A DNA stretch of 64,000 bases, from contig NZ_JBHTDN010000001.1 in assembly GCF_042666505.1 (NCBI RefSeq), forward strand, positions 1,302,001 to 1,366,000. The letters run 5' to 3'. This DNA comes from Parapedobacter sp042666505 (GTDB taxonomy: Bacteria; Bacteroidota; Bacteroidia; Sphingobacteriales; Sphingobacteriaceae). Shown here in pieces: positions 51,037 to 60,407 of this stretch (positions are counted from its first letter, which is position 1; the number at the start of each line of letters is the position of its first letter). The notes under the pieces are model-generated. The model was not told where the DNA came from. It worked only from the letters and a program-made list of their open reading frames with translations, and searched no databases. Position numbers and translations under genes: made by a program.

Positions 51037-52167
51037 ATGGAAACCATTTTATCAACTACAGTAAAAATCGGATCATACGAGCTCCGAAACAGAATTGTAA
51101 TGCCTCCGCTTACCAGGATGCGTGCCGGGCAGGGTTTTGTGCCTACAGACCTAACGGTTGAGTATTACCGACAGCGGGCATCGGCAGGTCTAATCATTGC
51201 CGAAGGAAGCCAGATTTCACAGCAGGGACAGGGTTTTCCCGGCACACCGGGTATTTACACTCAGGAACAGGTTGCAGGCTGGAAAAAAGTGACAGACGCC
51301 GTGCACAAAGAAGGAGGAACCCTTTTTCTACAACTGTGGCATGTAGGCAGAGTGTCACATTCCACGTTGCAACCTGAGAACAGGTTACCCGTAGCGCCTT
51401 CGCCACTTCCAGCGATCGGACAGGCTTACCGATCGGACTATTCCCGGGCAGATTTTGAAATACCTCATACCCTGACCGTCGAAGAAATCAAGGAAATTAT
51501 TGAAGATTACCGAAAGGCAGCGATCAATGCAAAAGAAGCTGGTTTTGACGGAGTAGAAATCCACGGTGCCAATGGTTACTTGATCGAAGAATTTTTAAGA
51601 ACAGTTAGCAACCGAAGAGAAGATGACTATGGCGGAAGTATTGAAAACAGGGCGCGGTTGCTATTGGAAGTTGTCGAAGCGGTTTTGTCCGTATGGCCGG
51701 CAGGTAAGACAGGCATCCGCATTTCTCCGTTTTACAGCGGCAATATCGACGCAGAGCCCGATCCATATCCGCAATATGATCATGTGGTACGGGAACTTGC
51801 ACCTTTCAATCTGGCCTATCTGCATGTGATTGAAAACAGGGAATCGACCGCGATTTTGCTGCCCGGACAAAAGGAAACGCATGTGCCTATAGAAGAGCTT
51901 TCCGTGAAACGTTTCAGGGAATTTTATAAAAGCCCCATGATCTCGGCCGGTGGTTTTACCAAAGAGAGGGCCGAAGAAGTGCTGGAAAAGGGCTATTCCG
52001 ACGCCATTGCCTTTGGCAGACATTTTATCTCCAATCCGGATCTTCCCTATCGGCTTATCAACGGTTTGACGCTCAACGATTACGACCGGAGCACTTTCTA
52101 TGGCGGTGGAGAGAAGGGCTATACAGATTATCCTGCCCAAGAAAATAAAAATAATACTATTATTTGA
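51037..52167 (+). CDS. Old Yellow Enzyme family alkene reductase (NemA-like)
   Basis: An FMN enzyme of 376 residues that reduces activated C=C bonds, nitro compounds or quinones with NAD(P)H. FMN and substrate residues are seen in IVMPPLTRMRA, ending WHVGRVSH. The substrate pair H176/N179 and proton donor Y181 lie in EIHGANGYLIEEF. YGGSIENRARLLLEVVEAV is typical of the family. It lies between a thioesterase and an MFS exporter. The OYE at 55310-56404 has the same catalytic spacing but is a different paralogue. Confidence 0.95.
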   Translation: METILSTTVKIGSYELRNRIVMPPLTRMRAGQGFVPTDLTVEYYRQRASAGLIIAEGSQISQQGQGFPGTPGIYTQEQVAGWKKVTDAVHKEGGTLFLQLWHVGRVSHSTLQPENRLPVAPSPLPAIGQAYRSDYSRADFEIPHTLTVEEIKEIIEDYRKAAINAKEAGFDGVEIHGANGYLIEEFLRTVSNRREDDYGGSIENRARLLLEVVEAVLSVWPAGKTGIRISPFYSGNIDAEPDPYPQYDHVVRELAPFNLAYLHVIENRESTAILLPGQKETHVPIEELSVKRFREFYKSPMISAGGFTKERAEEVLEKGYSDAIAFGRHFISNPDLPYRLINGLTLNDYDRSTFYGGGEKGYTDYPAQENKNNTII

Positions 52168-52203
52168 TTATTAGAAATGCCGTTTGCAAATATCTAAAGT
52201 TAA

Positions 52204-53619
52204 ATGGATAATACCCACACGAACAGTCCGGTAAGCAACCGGTGGCTACAGCACTTTATCCTTTTATCAGCACCCTTGCTGACCGTGATCGATGTGTTCA
52301 TCGTTAATATTTCCATTCCTTCCATTAAAATAAGTCTGGATGCCAGCGATGCCCAGGTGGAGCTTGTTATTGCCGGCTATCTGCTGGGGTATGCATCCCT
52401 GATGATAACAGGTGGGCGTGCGGGAGATTTCTGGGGAAGAAAAAAAGTGTTTCTATGGGGAATGTTTGCGTTTATTGTTACCTCCTGCTTATGCGGTATT
52501 GCCACTACCCCTGCAATGCTGATCATTGCCCGTTTCCTGCAGGGAGTGAGCGGAGCGTTTATGACACCACAGGCTCTGTCTTATCTGCAAGTGCTTTTTC
52601 CCGATGCCGGGGAACGGACAAAAGCTATTGGATTTGTGGGGGTGACTTTAGGGATAGCCTCTACATTAGGACAATTTTTGGGCGGTTATTTTTCCTCCCT
52701 GGAAACTTCCATTGCAGGCTGGCGGTTTATCTTTTTTATTAACCTACCTGTTGGACTGGTAGCGCTGTGGGCCGCAAAAAAACACCTCATCGAAATTAAG
52801 ATTCCTAGTGAAAGCAGGTTTGATATGAGTGGGGTTATTTTGGTTATTCTGGCATTAACGACCCTGATTTTTCCCTTGACGGAAGGACGGGAATTGGGCT
52901 GGCCATGGTGGAGCCTTGCGATGCTGGTATCATCGATCGTTTTCTTCTTACTGTTTGTTTTGTCGCAAAAGAAAATGATCAAAAGACAAAAAGATCCTTT
53001 GGTTGATCTGCGTCTGTTCAATATCCGTAGTTTCAGTATCGGTATATTGTCGGCAGCTTTTTATTTCATGATGCACACTTCTTACCTGTTGGTATCCACT
53101 ATTTACATTCAAGATGGATTGCAGGTAGACCCTTTTCAAGCGGGATTGTATTTTGTTGCTTTTGGACTTTCCTTTATGCTGTCTTCTTTTCTTTCCATCC
53201 GATTGGTGCAGCGTTTCGGGAAAATCCCTGTACAGACAGGGTTAGTGATGATGATGCTTTGTTTCCTATTTCAGTTAAACTTATTTGACGGAGAAGTAAT
53301 GTCCGGCACGATTTATATGCTCCTGTTTGCAACCGGGTTTTCGGGCGGGTTTGTACTGCCGTCGCTTATCAATCTTTCATTGCGGGATGTCCCACGTCAG
53401 TTCACAGGAGCGGCATCCGGAGTATATAATACCACCCAACAGGCAGCATCTTCTATCGGGATCTGTCTGATAGGTGGTCTGTTTTTTTATACGCTAGCTA
53501 TAGGCAAAGATTTCATCAAAGCATTCCATATGGGGCTGTATGGTGAAATTATACTGCTTTCGCTGGTATTTGTATTACTGACAATACCAACTTCAATCAA
53601 GAACAATAAGAATAATTAA
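52204..53619 (+). CDS. MFS drug exporter, DHA2 type (14 TM)
   Basis: A 471-residue transporter with about 14 hydrophobic helices. Characteristic pieces are VIDVFIVNISIPSIKISLDA, the motif-A loop GGRAGDFWGRKKVF and the second-half GAASGVYNTTQQAASSIG. It expels drugs or xenobiotics by proton antiport. As the last gene of the HxlR operon it could export the products or substrates of the OYE. Confidence 0.93.
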   Translation: MDNTHTNSPVSNRWLQHFILLSAPLLTVIDVFIVNISIPSIKISLDASDAQVELVIAGYLLGYASLMITGGRAGDFWGRKKVFLWGMFAFIVTSCLCGIATTPAMLIIARFLQGVSGAFMTPQALSYLQVLFPDAGERTKAIGFVGVTLGIASTLGQFLGGYFSSLETSIAGWRFIFFINLPVGLVALWAAKKHLIEIKIPSESRFDMSGVILVILALTTLIFPLTEGRELGWPWWSLAMLVSSIVFFLLFVLSQKKMIKRQKDPLVDLRLFNIRSFSIGILSAAFYFMMHTSYLLVSTIYIQDGLQVDPFQAGLYFVAFGLSFMLSSFLSIRLVQRFGKIPVQTGLVMMMLCFLFQLNLFDGEVMSGTIYMLLFATGFSGGFVLPSLINLSLRDVPRQFTGAASGVYNTTQQAASSIGICLIGGLFFYTLAIGKDFIKAFHMGLYGEIILLSLVFVLLTIPTSIKNNKNN

Positions 53620-53727
53620 TGTGACAAATTCGATAGCCATCGCTTTGGTGGTTCAAAAGAAATGCCATAATAGCGTAAAAGAATACCGTTAGTCTGTTGA
53701 TTATATTAAAATACTTGAATGAAATAA

Positions 53728-53745
53728 ACTATTTAGTATATTTGA
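53728..53745 (+). promoter_or_regulatory. TetR operator overlapping its own promoter
   Basis: TATATTTG (53737-53744) is a TAnnTTTG element with a TTG 19 bases upstream, so this is a good promoter for tetR. The 18-bp sequence ACTATTTAGTATATTTGA (53728-53745) covers it and agrees at 15 of 18 positions with the two copies found (inverted) at 54373-54390 and 54402-54419. Confidence 0.6.
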
Positions 53746-53764
53746 AACATAATTTATCAAAGTG

Positions 53765-54355
53765 ATGTTGACAAAATCAGAAAGAACAAAACAATTTATA
53801 CTGGAAACGGCAGCCCCTCTTTATAACGAAAAGGGAATATCCGGTGTTAATATTGATGATGTGCTGGCTGCGACTAAACTGACCAAAGGATGTCTTTATG
53901 GCCACTTTGAAAACAAGGACGATCTTTCCGCCCAGGTCATTGATCAGATGCTTAAGAAAGTGACTGAGAAAATGTCTATGGCCGTTTCAAAGGGGAAGAC
54001 TGCAAAAGCCAAGGTTTTCGCGTTCATGGATTTTTACAAAAATCCGATAGAAACCTACATTTCAGGAGGATGCCCTATCTTCAATACCGCGGTCGAGGCT
54101 GATGACAACTATCCGGCAATCAAAGAAAAAGTAGCAGCGACATTCAGGGCCGGTCAGGATGGCCTTACAAATATACTTAAAGCAGGGATAGAAAACGGTG
54201 AATTTTCCAGGGACCTTGACCCGGCCGTTTTTGCATTTAAAATGGTGGCGGCTATTGAAGGTGGCATAATCATGTGCAGAACGATGAACACTATAAAGCC
54301 CATGCAGTCCCTTATCAAAAGCCTAAAGGTAGAATTGGATCAATACAGCAATTAA
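53765..54355 (+). CDS. TetR/AcrR-family regulator of the oxidoreductase operon
   Basis: A 196-residue repressor with HTH segment VNIDDVLAATKLTKGCLYGH and a ligand domain that includes a conserved-looking ETYISGGCPIFNTAVEADD. This is the subgroup with a Cys in GGCP that regulates oxidoreductases (AcuR/NemR-like; NemR senses electrophiles through cysteine). The ATG at 53765 follows a GTG one codon earlier. It controls the operon that starts at 54450 according to the shared operator sequences. Confidence 0.9.
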   Translation: MLTKSERTKQFILETAAPLYNEKGISGVNIDDVLAATKLTKGCLYGHFENKDDLSAQVIDQMLKKVTEKMSMAVSKGKTAKAKVFAFMDFYKNPIETYISGGCPIFNTAVEADDNYPAIKEKVAATFRAGQDGLTNILKAGIENGEFSRDLDPAVFAFKMVAAIEGGIIMCRTMNTIKPMQSLIKSLKVELDQYSN

Positions 54356-54372
54356 TTTGCTTTTTTTGAAAT

Positions 54373-54419
54373 TAAAATAGACTAAAAAGTTTTTTTTATA
54401 CTAAAATAGACTAAAAAGT
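54373..54419. promoter_or_regulatory. Pair of 18-bp direct repeats, operators before the oxidoreductase operon
   Basis: TAAAATAGACTAAAAAGT occurs at 54373-54390 and identically at 54402-54419, 29 bases apart. The reverse complement is a 15/18 match to the site over the tetR promoter. They lie 31 bases before the first gene of the operon. No separate TAnnTTTG element is evident, so the operon's promoter is unclear. Confidence 0.65.
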
Positions 54420-54449
54420 ATAATATATCACAACTAAAATCATTCAAAT

Positions 54450-55298
54450 ATGAGCAATACAGCTTTAACCGTGCAGACGCACTCTGCAAGTATTGAAAAC
54501 AGAAAAATTGCTTACCGCCGGATTGGGAGCGGTACACCTATCATCCTGGCCAACCGTTTCAGAGGAACCCTGGATACCTGGGATCCATTGTTTTTGGATC
54601 TGTTGGCAGAGAAAAACACCGTTATTACCTTTGATTATCCGGGCATCGGTTATTCGGAGGGCGGCGAATTGCCAATCAATATCAAGGATGTTGCACAGGA
54701 AGTTATCAGGTTGGCTGATAACCTGAATATCGACAAGTTCCACCTGTTGGGTTGGTCCTACGGTACTTTCGTAACACAGTACGCTACTTGGCTAGTACAG
54801 GATCGTGTGCTGAGTAACACAGTGATCGGTGGAAATCCGGTCGGTAAAAACGAAGTGCCCTTAGAGCCACTGTTCCTTGAGCTGGCTCTGAAACCGAACT
54901 ATGAATTCGAGGACTGGGTTAGCATCTTTTTCGAGCCTGCTTCCGTAAAGAGCCGGGCAGCTGCCAAAGCCTCTACCGACAGGATATATCAGCGGCTGGA
55001 CTGGAGCAAAGTGCCTTCCACACAGGAACAGATCGAACGTTATATTGCGGGTATGCAGAGTGCGGCAGAGGACAGCCTGAGTGTCAGGGAAGGTTACAAA
55101 ACGCTTGAAGTGCCCACTTTTGCCATCTCGGGCGATCACGACATTTCCCTGGCCGTCGAGAACTGGTTCCCGCTGCTTAAGAATGCTCCAAGCCTGCAAC
55201 ACTTCATCTTACATGGCGCAGGACACGCCCCTCATTATCAAAGTCCAGAACTGATCGTTGGCTATATCCAGAATTTTCACAATCAAATAAAAAAATAA
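54450..55298 (+). CDS. Alpha/beta hydrolase
   Basis: A 282-residue hydrolase-fold protein. The nucleophile is S103 in LLGWSYGTF. A C-terminal histidine lies in HGAGHAPHYQ, with an aspartate in SGDHDISLAV. The usual HGG oxyanion loop is replaced by ANRFRGTLDTWDP, as in a Bacteroidota subgroup often found in oxidoreductase clusters. There is no signal peptide. It is the first gene of the TetR-controlled operon and lies 12 bases before the second OYE. Confidence 0.9.
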   Translation: MSNTALTVQTHSASIENRKIAYRRIGSGTPIILANRFRGTLDTWDPLFLDLLAEKNTVITFDYPGIGYSEGGELPINIKDVAQEVIRLADNLNIDKFHLLGWSYGTFVTQYATWLVQDRVLSNTVIGGNPVGKNEVPLEPLFLELALKPNYEFEDWVSIFFEPASVKSRAAAKASTDRIYQRLDWSKVPSTQEQIERYIAGMQSAAEDSLSVREGYKTLEVPTFAISGDHDISLAVENWFPLLKNAPSLQHFILHGAGHAPHYQSPELIVGYIQNFHNQIKK

Positions 55299-55309
55299 TA
55301 TCAATCATT

Positions 55310-56404
55310 ATGAACAACATATCATTATTCGAAACATACAATTTAGGCGGGTTAGAGCTCAAAAACCGCATAGTAATGGCACCGATGACACGTTCACGTG
55401 CGGCCAATGAAGGCAATGTCGCTACGGCACTTCAAGCGGAATATTATGCACAGCGTGCTACCGCGGGACTGATTGTTACCGAAGGCACCTTCATCAGCAA
55501 GGATGCTGTGGGCGTACCTAATGTACCGGGTATCTATTCAAACGCCCAGGTTGCCGGATGGAAACTGACGACAGATGCCGTTCATGAAAAAGGCGGAAAG
55601 ATATTTGCCCAGCTATGGCACACCGGAGCGTATTCACATCCGGATCACCATGATGGAAAAGCACCTTTGGCACCGTCTGCTTACAACCCAAATGTAGAGG
55701 TCTTCACCGCTACCGGGTTTAAGCAAAGTGAAACAGCGAGGGCGATGACCTTAGAAGATATCAGACAAACGGTTACCGATTTTATACAGGGTGCTGTCAA
55801 TGCTTTTGAAGCGGGCTTCGACGGTGTGGAACTGCACGGAGCAAACGGCTATCTTTTACAGCAGTTTTTCAGCAAAAACAGTAATTTCCGAACAGATGAA
55901 TACGGTGGAAGTCCCGAAAACCGTGCCCGCATTCTCTTCGACATACTGGACGGATTGAAGCAGGTCGTGGACATGAGCCGTGTCGGTGTCCGTCTTAACC
56001 CTTCCTTAAATGGCATCATGGGTATTACGGTAGATGATGAAACCGTCGTTACTTACGATTATATCCTCAGCCGTTTGAACGGTTACGGCTTGGCTTATGT
56101 GCATTTGATCGAGCCTTTTACCGATGTAACAGGCAATAAAGATGCGATACAGGAAATTGCAAAGCATTTCCGTAAAATTTATACCGGTACCATTATCATC
56201 AACCGCGCATTCACCAAGGCCACGGCTACGCAGGTACTCAACGATGGCGATGCTGACCTGGTGTCCTTTGGTGTTCCGTTCATTGCCAACCCCGACTTGG
56301 TAGAACGTTACAAAACAGACGCACCGCTAAATGCACCTGATCAGCAAACCTTTTATACACCGGGCGAAAAAGGTTACACTGATTACGCTGCATTAACGAA
56401 CTAA
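55310..56404 (+). CDS. Old Yellow Enzyme family alkene reductase, second copy
   Basis: A 364-residue FMN reductase with IVMAPMTRSRA, H176/N179 in ELHGANGYLLQQFFS and the DEYGGSPENRARILF motif. It differs widely from the OYE at 51037-52167, so the pair is not a recent duplication. It probably reduces enones, nitro compounds or quinones. It is second in the TetR-controlled operon. Confidence 0.95.
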   Translation: MNNISLFETYNLGGLELKNRIVMAPMTRSRAANEGNVATALQAEYYAQRATAGLIVTEGTFISKDAVGVPNVPGIYSNAQVAGWKLTTDAVHEKGGKIFAQLWHTGAYSHPDHHDGKAPLAPSAYNPNVEVFTATGFKQSETARAMTLEDIRQTVTDFIQGAVNAFEAGFDGVELHGANGYLLQQFFSKNSNFRTDEYGGSPENRARILFDILDGLKQVVDMSRVGVRLNPSLNGIMGITVDDETVVTYDYILSRLNGYGLAYVHLIEPFTDVTGNKDAIQEIAKHFRKIYTGTIIINRAFTKATATQVLNDGDADLVSFGVPFIANPDLVERYKTDAPLNAPDQQTFYTPGEKGYTDYAALTN

Positions 56405-56414
56405 ACTGTTGGAT

Positions 56415-56864
56415 ATGGAAAATTTTATAAAAGGGCGATGGGTCCTATTTTTATTGGCCGTACTGGCCTTCCATATGGCACAGGCACAGACGGCTTCCGA
56501 TAAAATAACCGGAATCTGGCTGAGCGAAAATAAGGACGGGAAAATTGAGGTCTATAAATCGGGGGACAAATATTTTGGGAAACTTATCTGGGGAAAGGAT
56601 ATGTATGAAGCAGACGGGAAAACCTCCAGAAAAGATGATAAGAACCAGGACGCAAAGTTGCGTTCACGGAAATTAAAGGACCTGGTTATCCTCAACAATT
56701 TCGTTTACAGCGATGGTGTTTGGGAGGACGGAAAAATATACGATCCGTACAGCGGCAAGACCTACAGCTGTACCATTAAGCTGAAAGACGGAAAACTGAA
56801 CATCAGGGGCTATATCGGGGTATCCCTGTTGGGAAAAACAACCGTGTGGCATCGCGTAAAATAA
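56415..56864 (+). CDS. Secreted DUF2147 protein
   Basis: A 149-residue protein with a signal peptide (about 1-24, ending MAQAQ) followed by a DUF2147 domain: GIWLSENKDGKIEVYKSGD, then a KYFGKLIWG block, VYSDGVWEDGKIYDPYSGKT and the C-terminal RGYIGVSLLGKTTVWHRV. The beta-barrel-like fold of this family occurs in many Gram-negatives with unknown function, likely periplasmic. The ATG at 56415 is preferred to a TTG two codons earlier. It lies between two cytoplasmic/secreted enzymes of the operon. Confidence 0.88.
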   Translation: MENFIKGRWVLFLLAVLAFHMAQAQTASDKITGIWLSENKDGKIEVYKSGDKYFGKLIWGKDMYEADGKTSRKDDKNQDAKLRSRKLKDLVILNNFVYSDGVWEDGKIYDPYSGKTYSCTIKLKDGKLNIRGYIGVSLLGKTTVWHRVK

Positions 56865-56878
56865 TAACCTGATCAGGA

Positions 56879-57838
56879 ATGATGATGTATCAACAGATAA
56901 AAAAAGCAGGAACGGGGATTTTGTGCCTCTTGTTTTTAAGCACGGCAAATACGATTTCCGCACAAACAAAAAATAAAATTATGTCAAGTCAAGAAAGTAA
57001 AAATACGGTCTATACACAGGAAACTGCTCCAACGCAGTACATAGCCGTAGATGGCGTAAAATACGCTTACCGTTCATTCGGACAGAAAGAAGGAATTCCC
57101 TTGGTGTTTTTTATCCATTTCGTTGCAACGATGGACGATTGGGATCCTGCACTGATCAACCCGCTTGCCGAGAAGTATCCGATCGTATTAGTGGACAATA
57201 AAGGCGTAGGCGGATCGGGGGGGACGACACCTACATCTGTGGAAGAAATGGGCGACGATGTAGTGAAAATAATACGGGCATTAGGTCATGAGAAAATCAA
57301 TCTTTTAGGCTTTTCAATCGGTGGGTTTATTGCGCAGCATGTCGCTGCGAACTATCCGGATCTGGTCGATAAACTGATTTTGGCGGGAACAAGTCCTAAA
57401 GGGGGTAAATACATTCCCGACATTCTTCAGCACGTGGAAAATGCACGGAAAGAAGAGCCTACCAACCCACGCCTCAGCCTTTTCTTTCCAAAGACCGAAA
57501 GTGGGCGTGCCGCTGGACTTGCTTATACCGAAAGACTACAGCGACGGAAAAAAGATGACCGGGTGCCTCCCTTTACGCAGGAGGCCATCGCCAACCAGGC
57601 ACAGGCAATCATCCGTTTTGGAACAGAAAACGATAGTTTCAGCGTGATCAGGTCCATTAAACAACCTACTCTGATTGTCAATGGCGATAATGACACGATG
57701 GTCGCCACATCCAATTCACTGGATTTTGTGCAAAATATTCCCAATTCCAAATTGGTCATCTGGAGCGATTCCGGTCATGGGGCATTGTACCAATATCACG
57801 AAGATTTTGTAAAAGAAATAAACGAGTTCTTAAAGTAA
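56879..57838 (+). CDS. Exported alpha/beta hydrolase
   Basis: A 319-residue hydrolase with an N-terminal export signal (about 9-29, ending ISAQ). The nucleophile is S146 in LLGFSIGGF, with a DNDTMVA aspartate region and a C-terminal SDSGHGAL histidine. The start FIHFVATMDDWDP replaces the HGG loop, like the first hydrolase. If exported, it acts in the periplasm on incoming esters or lactones (inference). Confidence 0.87.
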   Translation: MMMYQQIKKAGTGILCLLFLSTANTISAQTKNKIMSSQESKNTVYTQETAPTQYIAVDGVKYAYRSFGQKEGIPLVFFIHFVATMDDWDPALINPLAEKYPIVLVDNKGVGGSGGTTPTSVEEMGDDVVKIIRALGHEKINLLGFSIGGFIAQHVAANYPDLVDKLILAGTSPKGGKYIPDILQHVENARKEEPTNPRLSLFFPKTESGRAAGLAYTERLQRRKKDDRVPPFTQEAIANQAQAIIRFGTENDSFSVIRSIKQPTLIVNGDNDTMVATSNSLDFVQNIPNSKLVIWSDSGHGALYQYHEDFVKEINEFLK

Positions 57839-57860
57839 TCAACCTTCAATAAGATATAAA

Positions 57861-58592
57861 ATGAAAACAACAGGAAATACCGTATTCATCAGTGGCGGAA
57901 GCGCCGGCATCGGTCTGGCTATTGCCAAAAAACTAAATGCAGCAGGTAACAAGGTTATCATCAACGGACGTAGCGAAGAGCGCCTGAAAAACGCTCTGAA
58001 AGAACTTGAAAGCTCGGCGGTAGGTATACTGGGCGACCTATCGGTAGAAGCAGACAGGATCCGTATTGCGGAAGACCTGAAAACTAATCACGCAGATGTA
58101 AATATCATCGTGAACAATGCCGGAGCTGCTTTTATGAATGATTTAAGTGATGGCAATAATAATGCCGCTGAAAAAGCGTACATCGAGACCAATACCAACT
58201 ATATCAGCGTGATCCATTTCACTTCGCTGCTTACTCCACTGCTTTTGCAACAGGAAGACGCTGCGATCATCAACATTTCTTCGATTGCAGTATTCAGGTC
58301 AAATAAATACCTGCCTACCTACTCTGCAAGCAAAGCGGCGCTTCACAGTTATACACAAGGACTCCGGGATACCTTTGCTGAAAATGAAAAACTGAATGTG
58401 TATGAAGTATATCCGCCACTGGTCAATACCGAGTTTTCTGCAGAGATTGGAGGAGCCAACGGTATTCCGCCATCAGAAGTGGCCGATGAGCTGTTTGCTG
58501 CTCTGGAAAAGGATCAGTTTGAAGTGCCGGTAGGCGATAGTAAAAAACTACACGCGTTGGTAAACCCGGTAATAGAACAGACGCCTCACTAA
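57861..58592 (+). CDS. Short-chain dehydrogenase/reductase
   Basis: A 243-residue SDR of the DltE-like group. The cofactor motif is FISGGSAGIGLAIAKKL, the NNAG motif is VNNAGAAF, and the catalytic Ser/Tyr/Lys are in ISSIAVF and YSASKAALHSY. It should reduce carbonyls to alcohols with NAD(P)H. A second, related SDR follows 28 bases later, and the two may share substrates. Confidence 0.93.
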   Translation: MKTTGNTVFISGGSAGIGLAIAKKLNAAGNKVIINGRSEERLKNALKELESSAVGILGDLSVEADRIRIAEDLKTNHADVNIIVNNAGAAFMNDLSDGNNNAAEKAYIETNTNYISVIHFTSLLTPLLLQQEDAAIINISSIAVFRSNKYLPTYSASKAALHSYTQGLRDTFAENEKLNVYEVYPPLVNTEFSAEIGGANGIPPSEVADELFAALEKDQFEVPVGDSKKLHALVNPVIEQTPH

Positions 58593-58620
58593 TTTGTTTA
58601 TAAATATAAACTCAAAAGAC

Positions 58621-59388
58621 ATGAACCTAAAAGGAAAGACAATCCTGATAACGGGTGGCGCATCGGGCATAGGTCTTGAAGCAGCGAGACAATTTTTGGA
58701 CATCGGGGCGAAGGTTATCATCACCGGAAGAAATCAGCAGAAGCTGCGTGCGGCAAAGGAGAAGTATCCCTCTTTAATTACGGTGCAAAGTGATATTTCT
58801 GTTGAAATCGATGCAAATGCTCTTTTCCAACAGGTAGAAACCTTGGGCGGCATTGATATTTTGTATCACAATGCCGGTGTAGGTGTACCGCCAACCAATC
58901 TGGGAATACCAGGTAAAAAGCATCTGGAAGGAGCTATTTATGAAATGGAAGTCAATTATTTTGGCGTTATCCGATTGAATGATCTTTTTCTGAATATGCT
59001 TAAAACGAAAGACGAAGCGGCTATCATCCATACCACATCGATTCTCAGCATCGTACCTTCGATACTGGAAGCAACCTATTCAGCGTCCAAAACAGCACTG
59101 GCTTTTTATACCAAAATACTCCGCGCACATCTGGAAATTATAGGCAGTAAGGTAAAAGTTTTTGAGCTTTTACCTCCATTGGTCGATACAGATATGGTGG
59201 CCGATCGGGACGATAAAAAAATAAGTCCGGAGCAACTGGTCAGGGGCCTGATAAAAGGTTTGGAGAAAGATGAATTCACCATTCGGATAGGCGACTCCAA
59301 AGCGGTGTATTTTATTAACAGGTTAGCACCTAAGACGGCATTTGGCCTGGTGAACAAAAAAAAATATGCTGAACATTTAAAATCGTAA
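58621..59388 (+). CDS. Short-chain dehydrogenase/reductase, second copy
   Basis: A 255-residue SDR starting MNLKGKTILITGGASGIGLE at the ATG at 58621; a start nine codons earlier (58594) has no family support. The catalytic motif is YSASKTALAFYTK, and HNAG replaces NNAG. Sequence order and size mirror the preceding SDR (same C-terminal GLEKDEFTIRIGDSKAVYF pattern), so they are diverged tandem paralogues. Confidence 0.92.
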   Translation: MNLKGKTILITGGASGIGLEAARQFLDIGAKVIITGRNQQKLRAAKEKYPSLITVQSDISVEIDANALFQQVETLGGIDILYHNAGVGVPPTNLGIPGKKHLEGAIYEMEVNYFGVIRLNDLFLNMLKTKDEAAIIHTTSILSIVPSILEATYSASKTALAFYTKILRAHLEIIGSKVKVFELLPPLVDTDMVADRDDKKISPEQLVRGLIKGLEKDEFTIRIGDSKAVYFINRLAPKTAFGLVNKKKYAEHLKS

Positions 59389-59408
59389 CAATCCCAAAAA
59401 TCAAAAAC

Positions 59409-60404
59409 ATGGAACATCACTTTAAAGCTTTAGTTGTCCGCGAAAACGAAGGAAACTTTTCCGCTAAGGTAGAAACGCTTCCAATCACAGATCTTTCCCA
59501 AAACGAGGTCCTGATTAAAGTGCAATACTCTTCAGTAAATTTCAAAGACACGATGTCCGCAATCGGCAACAAAGGCGTGACGCAAAAATTTCCCCATGTT
59601 CCGGGTATTGATGCCGTAGGCGAAGTGATTACATCTTCCAATACCAGGTTTAAGGCGGGAGATTATGTAATTGTTACCGGCTACGATTTAGGAATGAACA
59701 CTTGGGGCGGCTTTGGCGAATACACCAGTGTTCCGTCGGCCTGGGTTGTGGCGCTGCCTAAAAAACTTTCGCCTTTGGAAGCAATGTGCTACGGTACGGC
59801 CGGGCTTACCGCCGGATTGTCCGTTTACGAACTTGTCAAGGCAGGTGTAAAACCTGAAAATGGAAAAATTGCCGTAAGTGGTGCAACAGGTGGTGTAGGC
59901 AGTTTATCAGTGGCTATTCTGGCAAAATTGGGCTATGACGTATTAGCCATTAGCGGTAAAGAACAAAGTGATTTCCTAACCAAAAAGTTGGGTGCAAATT
60001 CCGTTATTTCACGACAGGAATTTGTGGAGAAATATGACAGTAAACCAATGTCATCCACAGAATTCGCAGGGGGGATTGATGCCGTAGGCGGAAACATTCT
60101 TTCCGGAATTTTAAAAGCCACCAAATACAATGGAGCCGTTACCTGCTGTGGGTTGGTCGCTTCATCAAAAGTGGATACCAGCATTTTCCCCTTTATTTTA
60201 AGGCATGTGAAACTGATTGGCATAGATTCCGTGGAGCAACCATTGGAATACAAAGAGAAAATCTGGCAATTACTCGCAGATGAATGGAAACCCGATATAT
60301 TAACAGAGATAATAAAAGAAGTCAGTCTGGAAGAATTGCCTGCTGCATTAAACAAGGTCCGTGAGGGCAATGCCGTAGGACGTTATGTAGTAAAGCACAA
60401 ATAA
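59409..60404 (+). CDS. YhdH/YhfP-like MDR oxidoreductase
   Basis: A 331-residue medium-chain reductase of the acrylyl-CoA/quinone reductase group without catalytic zinc. Family features are VNFKDTMSAIGN near the N-terminus, FPHVPGIDAVGEV and the cofactor loop VSGATGGVGSLSVAIL. It reduces acrylyl-type C=C bonds with NADPH. It lies 20 bases after the second SDR. Confidence 0.93.
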   Translation: MEHHFKALVVRENEGNFSAKVETLPITDLSQNEVLIKVQYSSVNFKDTMSAIGNKGVTQKFPHVPGIDAVGEVITSSNTRFKAGDYVIVTGYDLGMNTWGGFGEYTSVPSAWVVALPKKLSPLEAMCYGTAGLTAGLSVYELVKAGVKPENGKIAVSGATGGVGSLSVAILAKLGYDVLAISGKEQSDFLTKKLGANSVISRQEFVEKYDSKPMSSTEFAGGIDAVGGNILSGILKATKYNGAVTCCGLVASSKVDTSIFPFILRHVKLIGIDSVEQPLEYKEKIWQLLADEWKPDILTEIIKEVSLEELPAALNKVREGNAVGRYVVKHK

Positions 60405-60407
60405 AAA

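Noticed and set aside
51037..56404. The two Old Yellow Enzymes as a tandem duplication
   Set aside because: They share catalytic positions (H176, N179) but differ strongly elsewhere and sit in different operons.
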